From Pseudomonas baetica (GTDB taxonomy: Bacteria; Pseudomonadota; Gammaproteobacteria; Pseudomonadales; Pseudomonadaceae): a stretch of 64,000 nucleotides of DNA. Location: NCBI RefSeq assembly GCF_019733355.1, contig NZ_JAIHLQ010000019.1, forward strand, positions 1 through 64,000, given 5' to 3'. Shown one piece after another: positions 33,152 through 42,822 of this stretch. The notes under the pieces were generated by a model. It was not told the origin of the DNA and did not search any database. It was given only the letters and a program-made list of their open reading frames with translations. Made by a program: the position numbers and the translations under genes. How positions within the stretch are numbered: the first letter of the stretch is position 1; each line of letters starts with the position of its first letter.

Positions 33152-33820
33152 TTACCTCTTGCGTAATACGTAAACCCGCCACATCGCATAGAGCGGAATA
33201 AAGTCCAGTTGTTCCTGAATGCGGAAACCCGCCTCTTCAAATTCTTTTTCGACCGTAGCAGCCGGTAACACAAAGCGATTCTGATAATCGCGACTGGCAC
33301 GTTTCTTCTCGGCGCGCTGGCGTTTCCAGGCCTTGAAATTGCCATCGACCCACAATGAAATGATCACGCTGTCACGGGTGACGCGCTCGAATTCACGCAG
33401 AATGGCCCGACGATGCTCGGCGTCTCCGATGTGATGGAGCAGGCGCATACAGAAAATGCTGTCGACGGCGTTATCAGGCAAGGCGATGTCGAACGCAGAA
33501 GTGTGCAAGGGTTGTACCCGTTTCACCACATCGGCGGGTTGCGCCTGCATGGCCGTCTGGATCATCGATTCGGAATTGTCCGCCCCTATGATCACGCGAT
33601 TGGCTTTTTCACCCAGCAATGGCCAGAAACGCCCCGCACCGCAAGGCAGATCCAGCACCAGCCCCGGCTCACCGGCCAGCGCCAGCGCTTTGCGAGCCAA
33701 CTGTTCGTCACGCCAGTGGGAGAGCCGACGGCCAAGGCTGTCTTTATGCTTGCGCAGGTATTTCTGCGCATGTTGATCATCGTACTTTTCGGAAAAATCG
33801 AGCTTGATCGGGCCGGCCAT
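33152..33820 (-). CDS. Class I SAM-dependent methyltransferase (Orf222-type)
   Basis: A 222-aa methyltransferase with the SAM motif I LVLDLPCGAGRFWPLL (about 52-67), acidic residue in 'VIIGADNSESM' (motif II), and motif IV/post region 'VDSIFCMRLLHHIGD'. Length equals Orf222 of the colRS-linked orf222-wapQ operon. It probably modifies LPS core or a lipid; the acceptor is unproven. The start is ATG at 33820 with AGGAG upstream; an adjacent GTG is possible. It lies downstream of colS after about 160 bases, which leaves room for its own ColR-dependent promoter. Confidence 0.83.
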   Translation of the reverse strand: MAGPIKLDFSEKYDDQHAQKYLRKHKDSLGRRLSHWRDEQLARKALALAGEPGLVLDLPCGAGRFWPLLGEKANRVIIGADNSESMIQTAMQAQPADVVKRVQPLHTSAFDIALPDNAVDSIFCMRLLHHIGDAEHRRAILREFERVTRDSVIISLWVDGNFKAWKRQRAEKKRASRDYQNRFVLPAATVEKEFEEAGFRIQEQLDFIPLYAMWRVYVLRKR

Positions 33821-33981
33821 CACCAGAACTCCTGAATTACTGATGTCACCACCTTAAGGCGAGGTGTGTCAGCGTCAGGTCATCCAGCTGTGAAAATTTC
33901 GTAAGGCCAACCGACAAAGTATTGCAGCGTTATACAGGATTCAGACAGGTTGGCGGGAGTATCATCGAGCCACTATTTGCG

Positions 33982-35256
33982 TCAGATTTTGCCTAGATCA
34001 ACTTCGAAGCGACAGCCATTGGGTTGCATCGTACTCAAGCTGACACTCCAGCCCTGGTTCTCGCAAATGCGCTGCACCAGCGACAATCCAAGCCCCAGGC
34101 CTTCACCGCGCTTTTCACCGCCGCGCACAAACGGCTCGAACATCGCCTCGCGTTTTTCCTCGGGAATACCCACACCGGAATCCTCGACGACAAACCCGTT
34201 GGCATTGAGCGTCAGGCGAATGAAACCCTGCTCGGTGTAATGGCAAGCGTTACGCAACAGGTTACCCATCACCGCCGTCAACAGCGTTGCGTTGTAGCAG
34301 GTGGCGGGTGGATTACCGGGCTCGAACTGCAACGTCAAACCTTTGCTTTCGATCGATTCGCGCCATACGCAAAGCAGACTGCCAGCGACCTGACTGAGGT
34401 TTTGTTGCGGCGCCACCCCCGCGTCTTCGCGTTGGGCGCGGGCGAGCATCAGGAAGGTCTGCACCAGTTCGCGCATTTCCTCACTGGCCCGCGCAATACG
34501 CTCGACCTGTGCACGACCGCGCGTGTCGATTGCCGGGTTTTCCAGCAGCAGTTCGCAGGAACTCGCCAGCACCATCAGCGGTGTACGCAATTCGTGGCTG
34601 ACATCGCTGGTGAACAGCCGCTCGCGGGTCAATGCCTGTCGCAAACGCCCCAGCGTGGCATCGAACGCCACCGCTAGTTCGCCGACTTCATCAGCCGCGT
34701 AGTCCGGCGCCAGCGGTGGTGCCAGTCCGAGCAATTGGTCGCGATGACGAACCTGACGCGCCAGCCGAACCACCGGAGCCATCACTTTGCGCGCGAGCAC
34801 CCAACCGAGGAAAACCGCCAATGCCAGGCTGAGCACGAAACCCACCAGCACCACGGCAAACAGCACGCGCTCGCGCTCTTCGAAATCGCTTTGATCCTGC
34901 AGCAGCACATACCGCCGCCCATCGACGACCTCGACCATTGCATGATACGAAAGCTGCTCGCGGAACACTTCGTGGAATCCGGAATCGAGGTGACGCAAGT
35001 CCTTGGGCAGCTCGAAATCGCCGGGGCCGCCACTGAAGTAGAACAATTGATCCGGTTCCGGGCGATGGCTCCAGTCGGAAACACTGTCCATCAGCAACAG
35101 GCGCTGCAGATCGCCGCCCAGCCCTGCCGAAATCAGTTTTTCCTCCACCAGATGCACCGTGGCGACAATGCCCATGGCGAAAGCACCGGCCACCAGTGCG
35201 CTCATCAACGCAAAGGCAATGATGATGCGCTGTGAAAGGCTTTGCTTAAACTCCAT
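33982..35256 (-). CDS. colS: Sensor histidine kinase ColS
   Basis: A 424-aa inner-membrane kinase. TM1 is at about 10-33, a periplasmic domain of about 95 residues follows, TM2 is at about 131-155, then HAMP, the phospho-acceptor H221 in SHELRTPL and the ATPase domain (N-box 'NLLRNACHYT', 'VEDSGVGIPEE', 'GLGLGLSLVQRI'). The periplasmic part has H105, E96 and an E126-x-x-E129 motif, the type reported for metal (Fe/Zn) sensing by ColS in P. putida. It overlaps colR by 11 bases. Confidence 0.9.
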   Translation of the reverse strand: MEFKQSLSQRIIIAFALMSALVAGAFAMGIVATVHLVEEKLISAGLGGDLQRLLLMDSVSDWSHRPEPDQLFYFSGGPGDFELPKDLRHLDSGFHEVFREQLSYHAMVEVVDGRRYVLLQDQSDFEERERVLFAVVLVGFVLSLALAVFLGWVLARKVMAPVVRLARQVRHRDQLLGLAPPLAPDYAADEVGELAVAFDATLGRLRQALTRERLFTSDVSHELRTPLMVLASSCELLLENPAIDTRGRAQVERIARASEEMRELVQTFLMLARAQREDAGVAPQQNLSQVAGSLLCVWRESIESKGLTLQFEPGNPPATCYNATLLTAVMGNLLRNACHYTEQGFIRLTLNANGFVVEDSGVGIPEEKREAMFEPFVRGGEKRGEGLGLGLSLVQRICENQGWSVSLSTMQPNGCRFEVDLGKI

Positions 35257-35929
35257 CACGCCCCTCGGCCAAACGGTAACCCACGCCGTGCACGGTATGC
35301 AGCAGTGGCTTGGCAAACGGCTTGTCGATCACCTGACGCAATTGGTGAACGTGACTGCGCAGGCTGTCGCTGTCCGGACAGTCATCGCCCCACAGCGCCT
35401 CCTCGAGGACTTCACGGCGCAGCACATGCGGGCTCTTCTGCATCAACACCGCCAGCAGCTTGAGGCCGACCGGGTTGAGCTTCAGCAGTTTGCCTTCACG
35501 GGTCACTTCCAGGGTGTCGAGGTCATAACTCAAGTCACCGACTTGCAGGGCACGGCGTCCGCCGCCCTGGGCACGGCGCATCACCGCCTCGATCCGTGCA
35601 GCGAGCTCAGACAAGGCAAATGGCTTGACCAGGTAATCGTCAGCCCCCGACTTGAAGCCCTGAAGACGATCGTCCAGTTGATCCCGGGCGGTCAGCATGA
35701 TCACCGGCGTGTCCCGACGGGCATCTTCGCGAAGGCGTTTGCACAGGGTGTAGCCGTCGATGCCGGGCAGCATGATGTCGAGCACGATCAGGTCATAATG
35801 CTCGGTGGCCGCCAGATGCAGGCCCGACAGACCGTCCTGGGCGCAATCGACGGTATAACCCTTGAGCCCCAGGTAATCGGCCAGATTGGCCAGGATATCG
35901 CGGTTGTCTTCGACCAATAGAATTCGCAT
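35246..35929 (-). CDS. colR: Response regulator ColR (OmpR family)
   Basis: A 227-aa regulator: receiver domain with phospho-acceptor D51 (LIVLDIMLPGIDG), Lys in 'GADDYLVKPF', and a C-terminal winged-helix DNA-binding domain ('VLRREVLEEALWGDD...SLRSHVHQLRQVI...VHGVGYRL'). The start ATG has AAGAGG at the right distance. With ColS it governs membrane/LPS maintenance, tolerance to phenol, polymyxin and transition metals, and root colonisation in fluorescent pseudomonads. Neighbouring LPS-related genes on both sides fit that regulon. Confidence 0.92.
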   Translation of the reverse strand: MRILLVEDNRDILANLADYLGLKGYTVDCAQDGLSGLHLAATEHYDLIVLDIMLPGIDGYTLCKRLREDARRDTPVIMLTARDQLDDRLQGFKSGADDYLVKPFALSELAARIEAVMRRAQGGGRRALQVGDLSYDLDTLEVTREGKLLKLNPVGLKLLAVLMQKSPHVLRREVLEEALWGDDCPDSDSLRSHVHQLRQVIDKPFAKPLLHTVHGVGYRLAEGRDGV

Positions 35930-36147
35930 GGGCACCTCTTCGTACACAGTAACAGCCGTGATGGCCCGCGCAGCTTACGGCCAAGTGCGGCTCAGGGCTA
36001 GGCATGCGTCGGATTGTTTACCGACAAGGATGCTGATTATGCCAGCCAACGTTTTTTTCACTTTCGGTTAACAAATCGCCGACGCCAGCGGGTGCAGACT
36101 CCGCGCGGTTGCGCTCATCGAACACACTAACCGACCAGGGAATTACC

Positions 36148-36891
36148 ATGGTGTCGACCTCTGCCCGCCCCGCTTCACGGCCTCTGAATTTCTGGTTGTG
36201 CCTGGGTATACCCACCTTCGCGGCAATTATTCTGCTGCTGCTCGAACTGACCGATCTGGACATGGACCTGGCCAGGCTGTTCTACGATCCGGTCGCTGGC
36301 GACTTCATCGGCCGACACAGTTTTTTCCTTGAAGACATCCTTCATGATCGAGCCAAGCAGGTGGTGATCGCGTTCTCGGTGTTTGCCATTCTCGGCTTCA
36401 TCGGGTCGTTCTTCATCGCACGGCTCAAGCCGTTCAAGCGGGAATTGGGCTGTCTGGTGCTGTCCCTCGGGCTGGCCACTTCGTTCGTGACGCCGGTCAA
36501 AGCCGTCACTGCCGTGCAATGCCCATGGAGCCTGGAGCAATTCGGCGGCCATGAAACCTACAGCAAGTTACTTGATCATCGTCCGCCAACCAACAAACCG
36601 GGCCGTTGCTGGCCTGGGGGTCATGCGGCGACGGGGTTCACCTTGTTTGCGCTGTTCTTCGTGCTGCGTGATCGACGTCCGCGCCTGGCCAGACAAGCGT
36701 TCATCTTTGCCTTTACGCTGGGTTCAGTATTTTCGGTCAGCCGGATGATGCAGGGCGCGCACTTCTTTTCGCACAACGTGTGGACAGCGATTTTCTGCTG
36801 GCTGATTTGTCTGGGGTCGTATTACTGGGTGCTGTATCGCCCGGCGCTCAAGGCTGAAGCGGCAGCGAAAGCACAACCCGTCGGCACCTGA
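36148..36891 (+). CDS. PAP2-family phosphatase, integral membrane
   Basis: A 247-aa membrane protein with about six TM segments and an acid phosphatase/PAP2 signature: K-x-RP-like 'LLDHRPPTNKPG', central 'RCWPGGHAATGF' (catalytic His), and 'SVSRMMQGAHFFSHNVW' (Arg and His). It likely removes phosphate from lipid A, undecaprenyl pyrophosphate or phosphatidyl lipids at the outer face of the inner membrane. It is divergent from colR over 218 bases, which fits control by ColR as for other LPS-modifying genes. AGGGAA precedes the ATG. Confidence 0.86.
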   Translation: MVSTSARPASRPLNFWLCLGIPTFAAIILLLLELTDLDMDLARLFYDPVAGDFIGRHSFFLEDILHDRAKQVVIAFSVFAILGFIGSFFIARLKPFKRELGCLVLSLGLATSFVTPVKAVTAVQCPWSLEQFGGHETYSKLLDHRPPTNKPGRCWPGGHAATGFTLFALFFVLRDRRPRLARQAFIFAFTLGSVFSVSRMMQGAHFFSHNVWTAIFCWLICLGSYYWVLYRPALKAEAAAKAQPVGT

Positions 36892-36943
36892 AACACAGCC
36901 CCCCCCCACAGAGGGGTGGTGTGGACCTGAATTGCGGGCAATA

Positions 36944-36978
36944 AAAAACCCCGCCTGCTCATCGCAGGCGGGGTTTTT
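36944..36978. terminator. Bidirectional terminator between the PAP2 gene and groEL
   Basis: A perfect 15-bp stem AAAAACCCCGCCTGC / GCAGGCGGGGTTTTT with loop TCATC lies between the two convergent genes. Confidence 0.95.
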
Positions 36979-37000
36979 CGTTACAGGGGGTAAGGCTGGC

Positions 37001-38647
<1,647 letters not shown>

Positions 38648-38697
38648 GATCGATATTCCTTAAATACTTTGTAGTAGCGGGAAAATGAACGGAGGTA

Positions 38698-38991
38698 TCA
38701 GCCTTCGATAACAGCGAGGATTTCGTTCTCGCTCATTACCAACAGGTCTTCGCCGTCGACTTTCACAGTGTTGCTGCCGGAGTAAGGACCGAACACAACC
38801 TTGTCGCCTTCCTTCACGGAAAGTGCGCGCACTTCGCCGTTTTCCAGAGCTTTGCCCGGGCCTACAGCGAGAATCACACCGTGGTTGGCTTTTTCAGCAG
38901 CCGAACCTGGCAGGACGATACCGCCAGCGGTTTTCTTTTCTTCTTCGCTACGACGGATAACGACGCGGTCATGCAGAGGACGAAGCTTCAT
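38698..38991 (-). CDS. groS: Co-chaperonin GroES (10 kDa)
   Basis: A 97-aa GroES of normal length, starting MKLRPLHDRVVIRRSEEEKK. The mobile-loop region 'KTAGGIVLPGSAAEKAN' and Gly-rich 'FGPYSGSNTVKVDG' are present. It is first gene of the heat-shock groESL operon, preceded by TAGGAGAG. A sigma-32-like promoter lies about 150 bases upstream. Confidence 0.99.
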   Translation of the reverse strand: MKLRPLHDRVVIRRSEEEKKTAGGIVLPGSAAEKANHGVILAVGPGKALENGEVRALSVKEGDKVVFGPYSGSNTVKVDGEDLLVMSENEILAVIEG

Positions 38992-39135
38992 TGTCGATCT
39001 CTCCTAATTGTGGTTTTCATCGGCCGGTGTAGTCCCGGCGGGTTTAACAAATCCGGCCTGCGCCGGTTGCGGTTCGTCGAGCGAGCCGCGCAAGTCTGTC
39101 CGACTCAAATATCGGAAACCTTTCGGTGACCGATA

Positions 39136-39164
39136 CATAAGGGCGCATAAGCTTATTACAAGGG
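39136..39164 (-). promoter_or_regulatory. Candidate sigma-32 heat-shock promoter of groESL
   Basis: On the minus strand CCCTTGTAA is followed after 12 bases by CCCTTATG. These resemble the sigma-32 elements CTTGAAA and CCCCATNT at accepted spacing. It is 145 bases before groES. No CIRCE element is visible. Confidence 0.55.
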
Positions 39165-39216
39165 CGCCGCTAAAAAATTTTACTGATGTTCTTCACAAAA
39201 GCAGCCCGTAAACGAG

Positions 39217-39238
39217 CACGGCACCCGAAGGTGCCGTG
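39217..39238 (-). terminator. Hairpin downstream of fxsA
   Basis: A 9-bp stem CACGGCACC / GGTGCCGTG with a CGAA/TTCG tetraloop lies 13 bases after the fxsA stop; the T run on the minus strand is weak. Confidence 0.65.
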
Positions 39239-39250
39239 TCGATACAAGCG

Positions 39251-39727
39251 CTACTTGGAGTCGCGATGCTCGAACTCACCTTCGATCACATCGCCCTCGC
39301 GGCCCAGAGGCTGTCGCGGTGCAGGACCACCACGAGGTTGCAGGTCATCGGCGAACGCACGCTGGCGCATGGCTTGTTCTTCAGCACGCTGGCGCATCTT
39401 GTTGGCCAGCAGGCGACGAGTGAACGGCAACAGCATCACCAGACCGACCACGTCGCTGATGAAACCCGGCAGGATCAGCAGGCCGCCGGCCAGGGCCAGC
39501 ATCAAGCCTTCCAGCATGGTTTGCGCAGGCAGTTCGCCGCGGTTCAGGCTTTCACGGGCACGCAGCGCCGTTGCCAGACCGGCGACGCGCAGCACGAACA
39601 CGCCGAACATCGAGCCGAGAATGATCAGCAGCAGGGCCGGGAAGAACCCGATGGCGCCTGCCACTTTGACGAATACGAATAGCTCCAGCACCGGAAACAG
39701 CAGAAAGAGCAACAAAAAAGGGCGCAT
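39251..39727 (-). CDS. fxsA: FxsA family membrane protein
   Basis: A 158-aa inner-membrane protein with four hydrophobic segments in the first 110 residues (MRPFLLLFLLFPVLELFVFV; 'FFPALLLIILGSMFGVFVLR'; 'LPGFISDVVGLVMLLP'). A charged C-terminal tail ends in 'DVIEGEFEHRDSK', a conserved ending of FxsA. FxsA reduces phage T7 F exclusion in E. coli when overproduced; its native role is unclear. The position just upstream of groES is conserved in Pseudomonas. TGAGGA precedes the ATG. Confidence 0.93.
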   Translation of the reverse strand: MRPFLLLFLLFPVLELFVFVKVAGAIGFFPALLLIILGSMFGVFVLRVAGLATALRARESLNRGELPAQTMLEGLMLALAGGLLILPGFISDVVGLVMLLPFTRRLLANKMRQRAEEQAMRQRAFADDLQPRGGPAPRQPLGREGDVIEGEFEHRDSK

Positions 39728-39792
39728 CAAAAATTCCTCAACGCAAGAAATGCCTTGCAGTAAGCCCTAGATGACGTCGCCCTTTCGTGAAT

Positions 39793-40524
39793 TCAAGCAT
39801 CAGCCACTGCATTTTTTGGCCACACCTGGGCGTGAGCCAGAGAAACCAAGGCTTCGCGCACTTGTATCGGCGTATGACATGGCGCTTGAAACGGTAGCCA
39901 GTAAAGGGCCTGACCGATCCGCAGATGCATGCCTTCGGTGTCGATCCCGGCCAGTTGCGCGGGCACGCTATTCGGCAGCCCGGCGAGTTCGGCGTAGTGC
40001 GCAATGGCTTTGGCGTGGTCGCTGTTCATGTGCTCGACCATGCTGATTTCAGCCTTGCCGGCGAACGGATTGGCCAAGGTCAGCTCGTCGATCCAGTGAA
40101 TCGCGCCAAAACCGCCGATGTAACGATGGCGCACCGGTTTGAGCACCCAGAAATCGAAATCGTGAGCCTTGTGGTAGTTCTGCGAATCGGGGAAGTAGCG
40201 GTAGTAGCGCTCGGCGGCCGCTTCAATGGCCGCAGCGTCTTCGAGTTTTTGCGCTTCGCCCAGATAGGTCAGGCGACCAACGGCTTGCACATCATCAGCG
40301 TCACGCTCGCCCACCAACATCGAGCATTTAGGGTCTTTTTGCAGGTTGTGGGTGTGCTGGGCGATGCGGCTGATCAGGATCAGCGGCCGGCCCTGCTCAT
40401 CGAGGCAATAGGGCACCACAGAGCCAAAGGGAAAACCGGGCATCGATTTGGAGTGGGTCGACAGCACTCCCCGGTATTCCTTGAGAAGCAATTCTCGGGC
40501 ATTCTTGGCCACTTCAACGCTCAA
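39793..40524 (-). CDS. HugZ-like / pyridoxamine 5'-phosphate oxidase-family protein with DUF2470 tail
   Basis: A 243-aa protein: split-barrel domain (about 1-150: 'RGVLSTHSKSMPGFPFGSVV', 'PLILISRIAQHTHNLQKDPK') then a DUF2470-type C-terminal domain ('EISMVEHMNSDHAKAIAHYA', 'AGIDTEGMHLRIG'). This is the layout of HugZ-type haem-degrading or haem-binding proteins, though haem activity is not shown by sequence. Translation very likely starts at TTG 40524 (LSVEVAKNAREL), 7 bases after a perfect AAGGAG; no ATG lies near, and the open frame further upstream lacks protein-like character. Confidence 0.82.
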   Translation of the reverse strand: MSVEVAKNARELLLKEYRGVLSTHSKSMPGFPFGSVVPYCLDEQGRPLILISRIAQHTHNLQKDPKCSMLVGERDADDVQAVGRLTYLGEAQKLEDAAAIEAAAERYYRYFPDSQNYHKAHDFDFWVLKPVRHRYIGGFGAIHWIDELTLANPFAGKAEISMVEHMNSDHAKAIAHYAELAGLPNSVPAQLAGIDTEGMHLRIGQALYWLPFQAPCHTPIQVREALVSLAHAQVWPKNAVADA

Positions 40525-40686
40525 TTTATGACTCCTTAAAAAGAATCCGTCGAAAAAACGGACAGATGAACGGGATAAGTCCCGCTCACTCTCGGGGCAA
40601 TTCTCATGTGCGGCCAGGCCACGTCGGGCGCAGATCGAGAGGCTCTCTAAGGGAAAACCACTCTGACCTGCTATCGGGGCATGCGA

Positions 40687-41445
40687 ATGCAACTCAACGA
40701 CAAAGTAATCATTATCACGGGCGGTTGCCAGGGTTTGGGCCGTTCCATGGCCGAGTATTTCGCAGGCAAAGGCGCCAAGCTTGCCTTGGTCGATCTGAAC
40801 CAGGAAAAACTCGACGACGCCGTCGCGGCTTGCAAAGCCAAGGGTGTCCAAGCGCGCAGCTATCTGTGCAACGTTGCCAATGAAGAACAGGTTGAGCACA
40901 TGGTCGCCCAGGTTGCCGCCGATTTTGGTGCGATCCACGGCCTGATCAACAACGCCGGGATCCTGCGTGATGGCCTGCTGCTTAAGGTCAAGGACGGCGA
41001 AATGACCAAGATGAGCCTGGCCCAATGGCAGGCGGTGATCGACGTCAACCTGACCGGCGTGTTCCTGTGCACCCGTGAAGTGGCGGCGAAAATGGTCGAG
41101 CTGAAAAACAGCGGCGCGATCATCAACATTTCGTCGATTTCGCGGGCGGGTAACGTTGGCCAGACCAACTATTCTGCCGCCAAGGCCGGCGTTGCCGCGG
41201 CGACCGTGACCTGGGCCAAAGAACTGGCGCGTTACGGCATTCGCGTGGCGGGCATTGCGCCGGGCTTCATCGAAACCGAGATGACCCTGGGCATGAAGCC
41301 CGAAGCGCTGGAGAAGATGACGTCAGGGATTCCGCTCAAACGCATGGGCAAACCGGAAGAAATCGCCCATTCGGCGGCATACATCTTCGAAAACGACTAC
41401 TACACCGGCCGGATTCTGGAGATGGATGGCGGCTTGCGTATCTAA
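40687..41445 (+). CDS. Short-chain dehydrogenase/reductase (FabG-like)
   Basis: A 252-aa classical SDR. Cofactor motif is ITGGCQGLGRSM (T-G-x3-G-x-G), 'NNAG' occurs in LINNAGILRDG, the catalytic Ser is in 'IINISSISRAG' and Tyr-x3-Lys in NYSAAKAG. The C-terminus ends in 'GRILEMDGGLRI'. It resembles 3-oxoacyl-ACP reductase FabG but is not in a fatty-acid operon, so the substrate is open. Start at MQLNDKVIIIT (GGGG 8 bases upstream); an ATG two codons earlier is less well placed. Confidence 0.88.
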   Translation: MQLNDKVIIITGGCQGLGRSMAEYFAGKGAKLALVDLNQEKLDDAVAACKAKGVQARSYLCNVANEEQVEHMVAQVAADFGAIHGLINNAGILRDGLLLKVKDGEMTKMSLAQWQAVIDVNLTGVFLCTREVAAKMVELKNSGAIINISSISRAGNVGQTNYSAAKAGVAAATVTWAKELARYGIRVAGIAPGFIETEMTLGMKPEALEKMTSGIPLKRMGKPEEIAHSAAYIFENDYYTGRILEMDGGLRI

Positions 41446-41461
41446 CCCCAACACAAAACCA

Positions 41462-41552
41462 GTGTGGGAGCGGGCTTGCTCGCGAAGGTGGTGTGTCAGG
41501 CAACATTTTCGTCGACTGACACACCACCTTCGCGAGCAAGCCCGCTCCCACA
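41462..41552. repeat. REPIN (paired inverted REP elements)
   Basis: TGTGGGAGCGGGCTTGCTCG and its near-perfect inverse CGAGCAAGCCCGCTCCCACA flank a spacer of about 40 bases, between the convergent SDR and mrp genes. It is among the best preserved copies here. Confidence 0.9.
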
Positions 41553-41572
41553 GTTGATTGTGTTTCAGGCCA

Positions 41573-42667
41573 TCAATCGTCGCTGATGGTGATGTTCGGC
41601 ATTGCCGGCGTGGCAGCTTCCTGCAACACAATCCGCGCGCCGACGTGGCGGGCCAGTTCCTGATACACCATGGCAATCTGGCTGTCCGGCTCGGCAATCA
41701 CTGTCGGCTTGCCGCCATCGGCCTGCTCGCGGATCAGCATCGACAACGGCAGCGAAGCCAATAGCTCGACGCCGTATTGAGTCGCCAGTTTCTCGCCTCC
41801 ACCCTCACCGAACAGATGCTCGGCATGGCCGCAGTTCGAGCAGATGTGCACGGCCATGTTTTCCACGACGCCCAGCACCGGAATGTTGACCTTGCGGAAC
41901 ATTTCCACGCCTTTGCGCGCGTCGAGCAATGCCAGATCCTGCGGCGTGGTGACAATCACCGCACCGGCCACCGGGACTTTCTGCGCCAGGGTCAACTGAA
42001 TGTCACCGGTGCCTGGCGGCATGTCGATCACCAGATAATCCAGATCGCCCCACGCAGTTTGCGTGACAAGCTGCAGCAGCGCGCCGGAAACCATCGGCCC
42101 GCGCCAGACCATCGGCGTGTTGTCGTCGGTCAGGAACGCCATCGACATGACTTCCACACCGTGGGCCTTGAGTGGCACGAACCACTTCTGATCCTTGACC
42201 TCAGGGCGGGTGCGCTCCGGGATGCCGAACATGATGCCTTGGCTCGGACCATAGATGTCGGCATCGAGAATCCCGACCTTGGCGCCTTCACGGGCCAGTG
42301 CCAGCGCGAGGTTGGCCGCGGTGGTCGACTTACCCACGCCGCCCTTGCCCGACGCCACGGCGACCACGTTCTTGACATTGGCCAAGCCCGGAATCTGTGC
42401 CTGGGCCTTGTGCGCGGCAATCACGCTGCTGACCTCGACCTTGGCGATGACCACGCCGTCGATATTCTCGATGGCCAGTTGCAGCAATTGTGCCCAGCCA
42501 CTCTTGAACAGACCGGCGGCATAGCCGATTTCCAGCTGAACATTGACGCGGTCACCGATGATTTCGATGTTCTTCACGCAACCGACGCTGACCGGGTCCT
42601 GGTTCAGGTAAGGGTCGGTGTACTGGCTGAGGACGGCTTCCACCGCTGCGCGAGTGACGGCACTCAT
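41573..42667 (-). CDS. apbC: Iron-sulfur cluster carrier ATPase Mrp/ApbC
   Basis: A 364-aa MRP/NBP35-type P-loop ATPase that delivers Fe-S clusters to apoproteins. It has an N-terminal DUF59/MIP18-like domain (residues 1-90), deviant Walker A GKGGVGKST, 'GILDADIYGPSQ', 'VIDMPPGTGD' and the cluster-binding CxxC in HICSNCGHAEHLFG. Start at MSAVTRAAVE with GGAG upstream. It is divergent from metG, an arrangement common in Pseudomonas and enterobacteria. Confidence 0.95.
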   Translation of the reverse strand: MSAVTRAAVEAVLSQYTDPYLNQDPVSVGCVKNIEIIGDRVNVQLEIGYAAGLFKSGWAQLLQLAIENIDGVVIAKVEVSSVIAAHKAQAQIPGLANVKNVVAVASGKGGVGKSTTAANLALALAREGAKVGILDADIYGPSQGIMFGIPERTRPEVKDQKWFVPLKAHGVEVMSMAFLTDDNTPMVWRGPMVSGALLQLVTQTAWGDLDYLVIDMPPGTGDIQLTLAQKVPVAGAVIVTTPQDLALLDARKGVEMFRKVNIPVLGVVENMAVHICSNCGHAEHLFGEGGGEKLATQYGVELLASLPLSMLIREQADGGKPTVIAEPDSQIAMVYQELARHVGARIVLQEAATPAMPNITISDD

Positions 42668-42822
42668 GGGCAACTCCGATAACAAGACTTGAAAAAGATG
42701 GCAGGTATCCTACCCCTTCTGCCCTCCTGACGGCATGCCTTGTAACTTTTTGCAGGGGTGAAATATCTTTCCCGGCGCTTTATAGTGGCCGACCTCCGTT
42801 TCATCAAGTAGCGAAGCCCCAC

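Noticed and set aside
40525..41025. N-terminal extension of the HugZ-like gene to 410 aa
   Set aside because: It overlaps the SDR gene on the other strand and has no protein-like sequence; the TTG start has a perfect ribosome-binding site.
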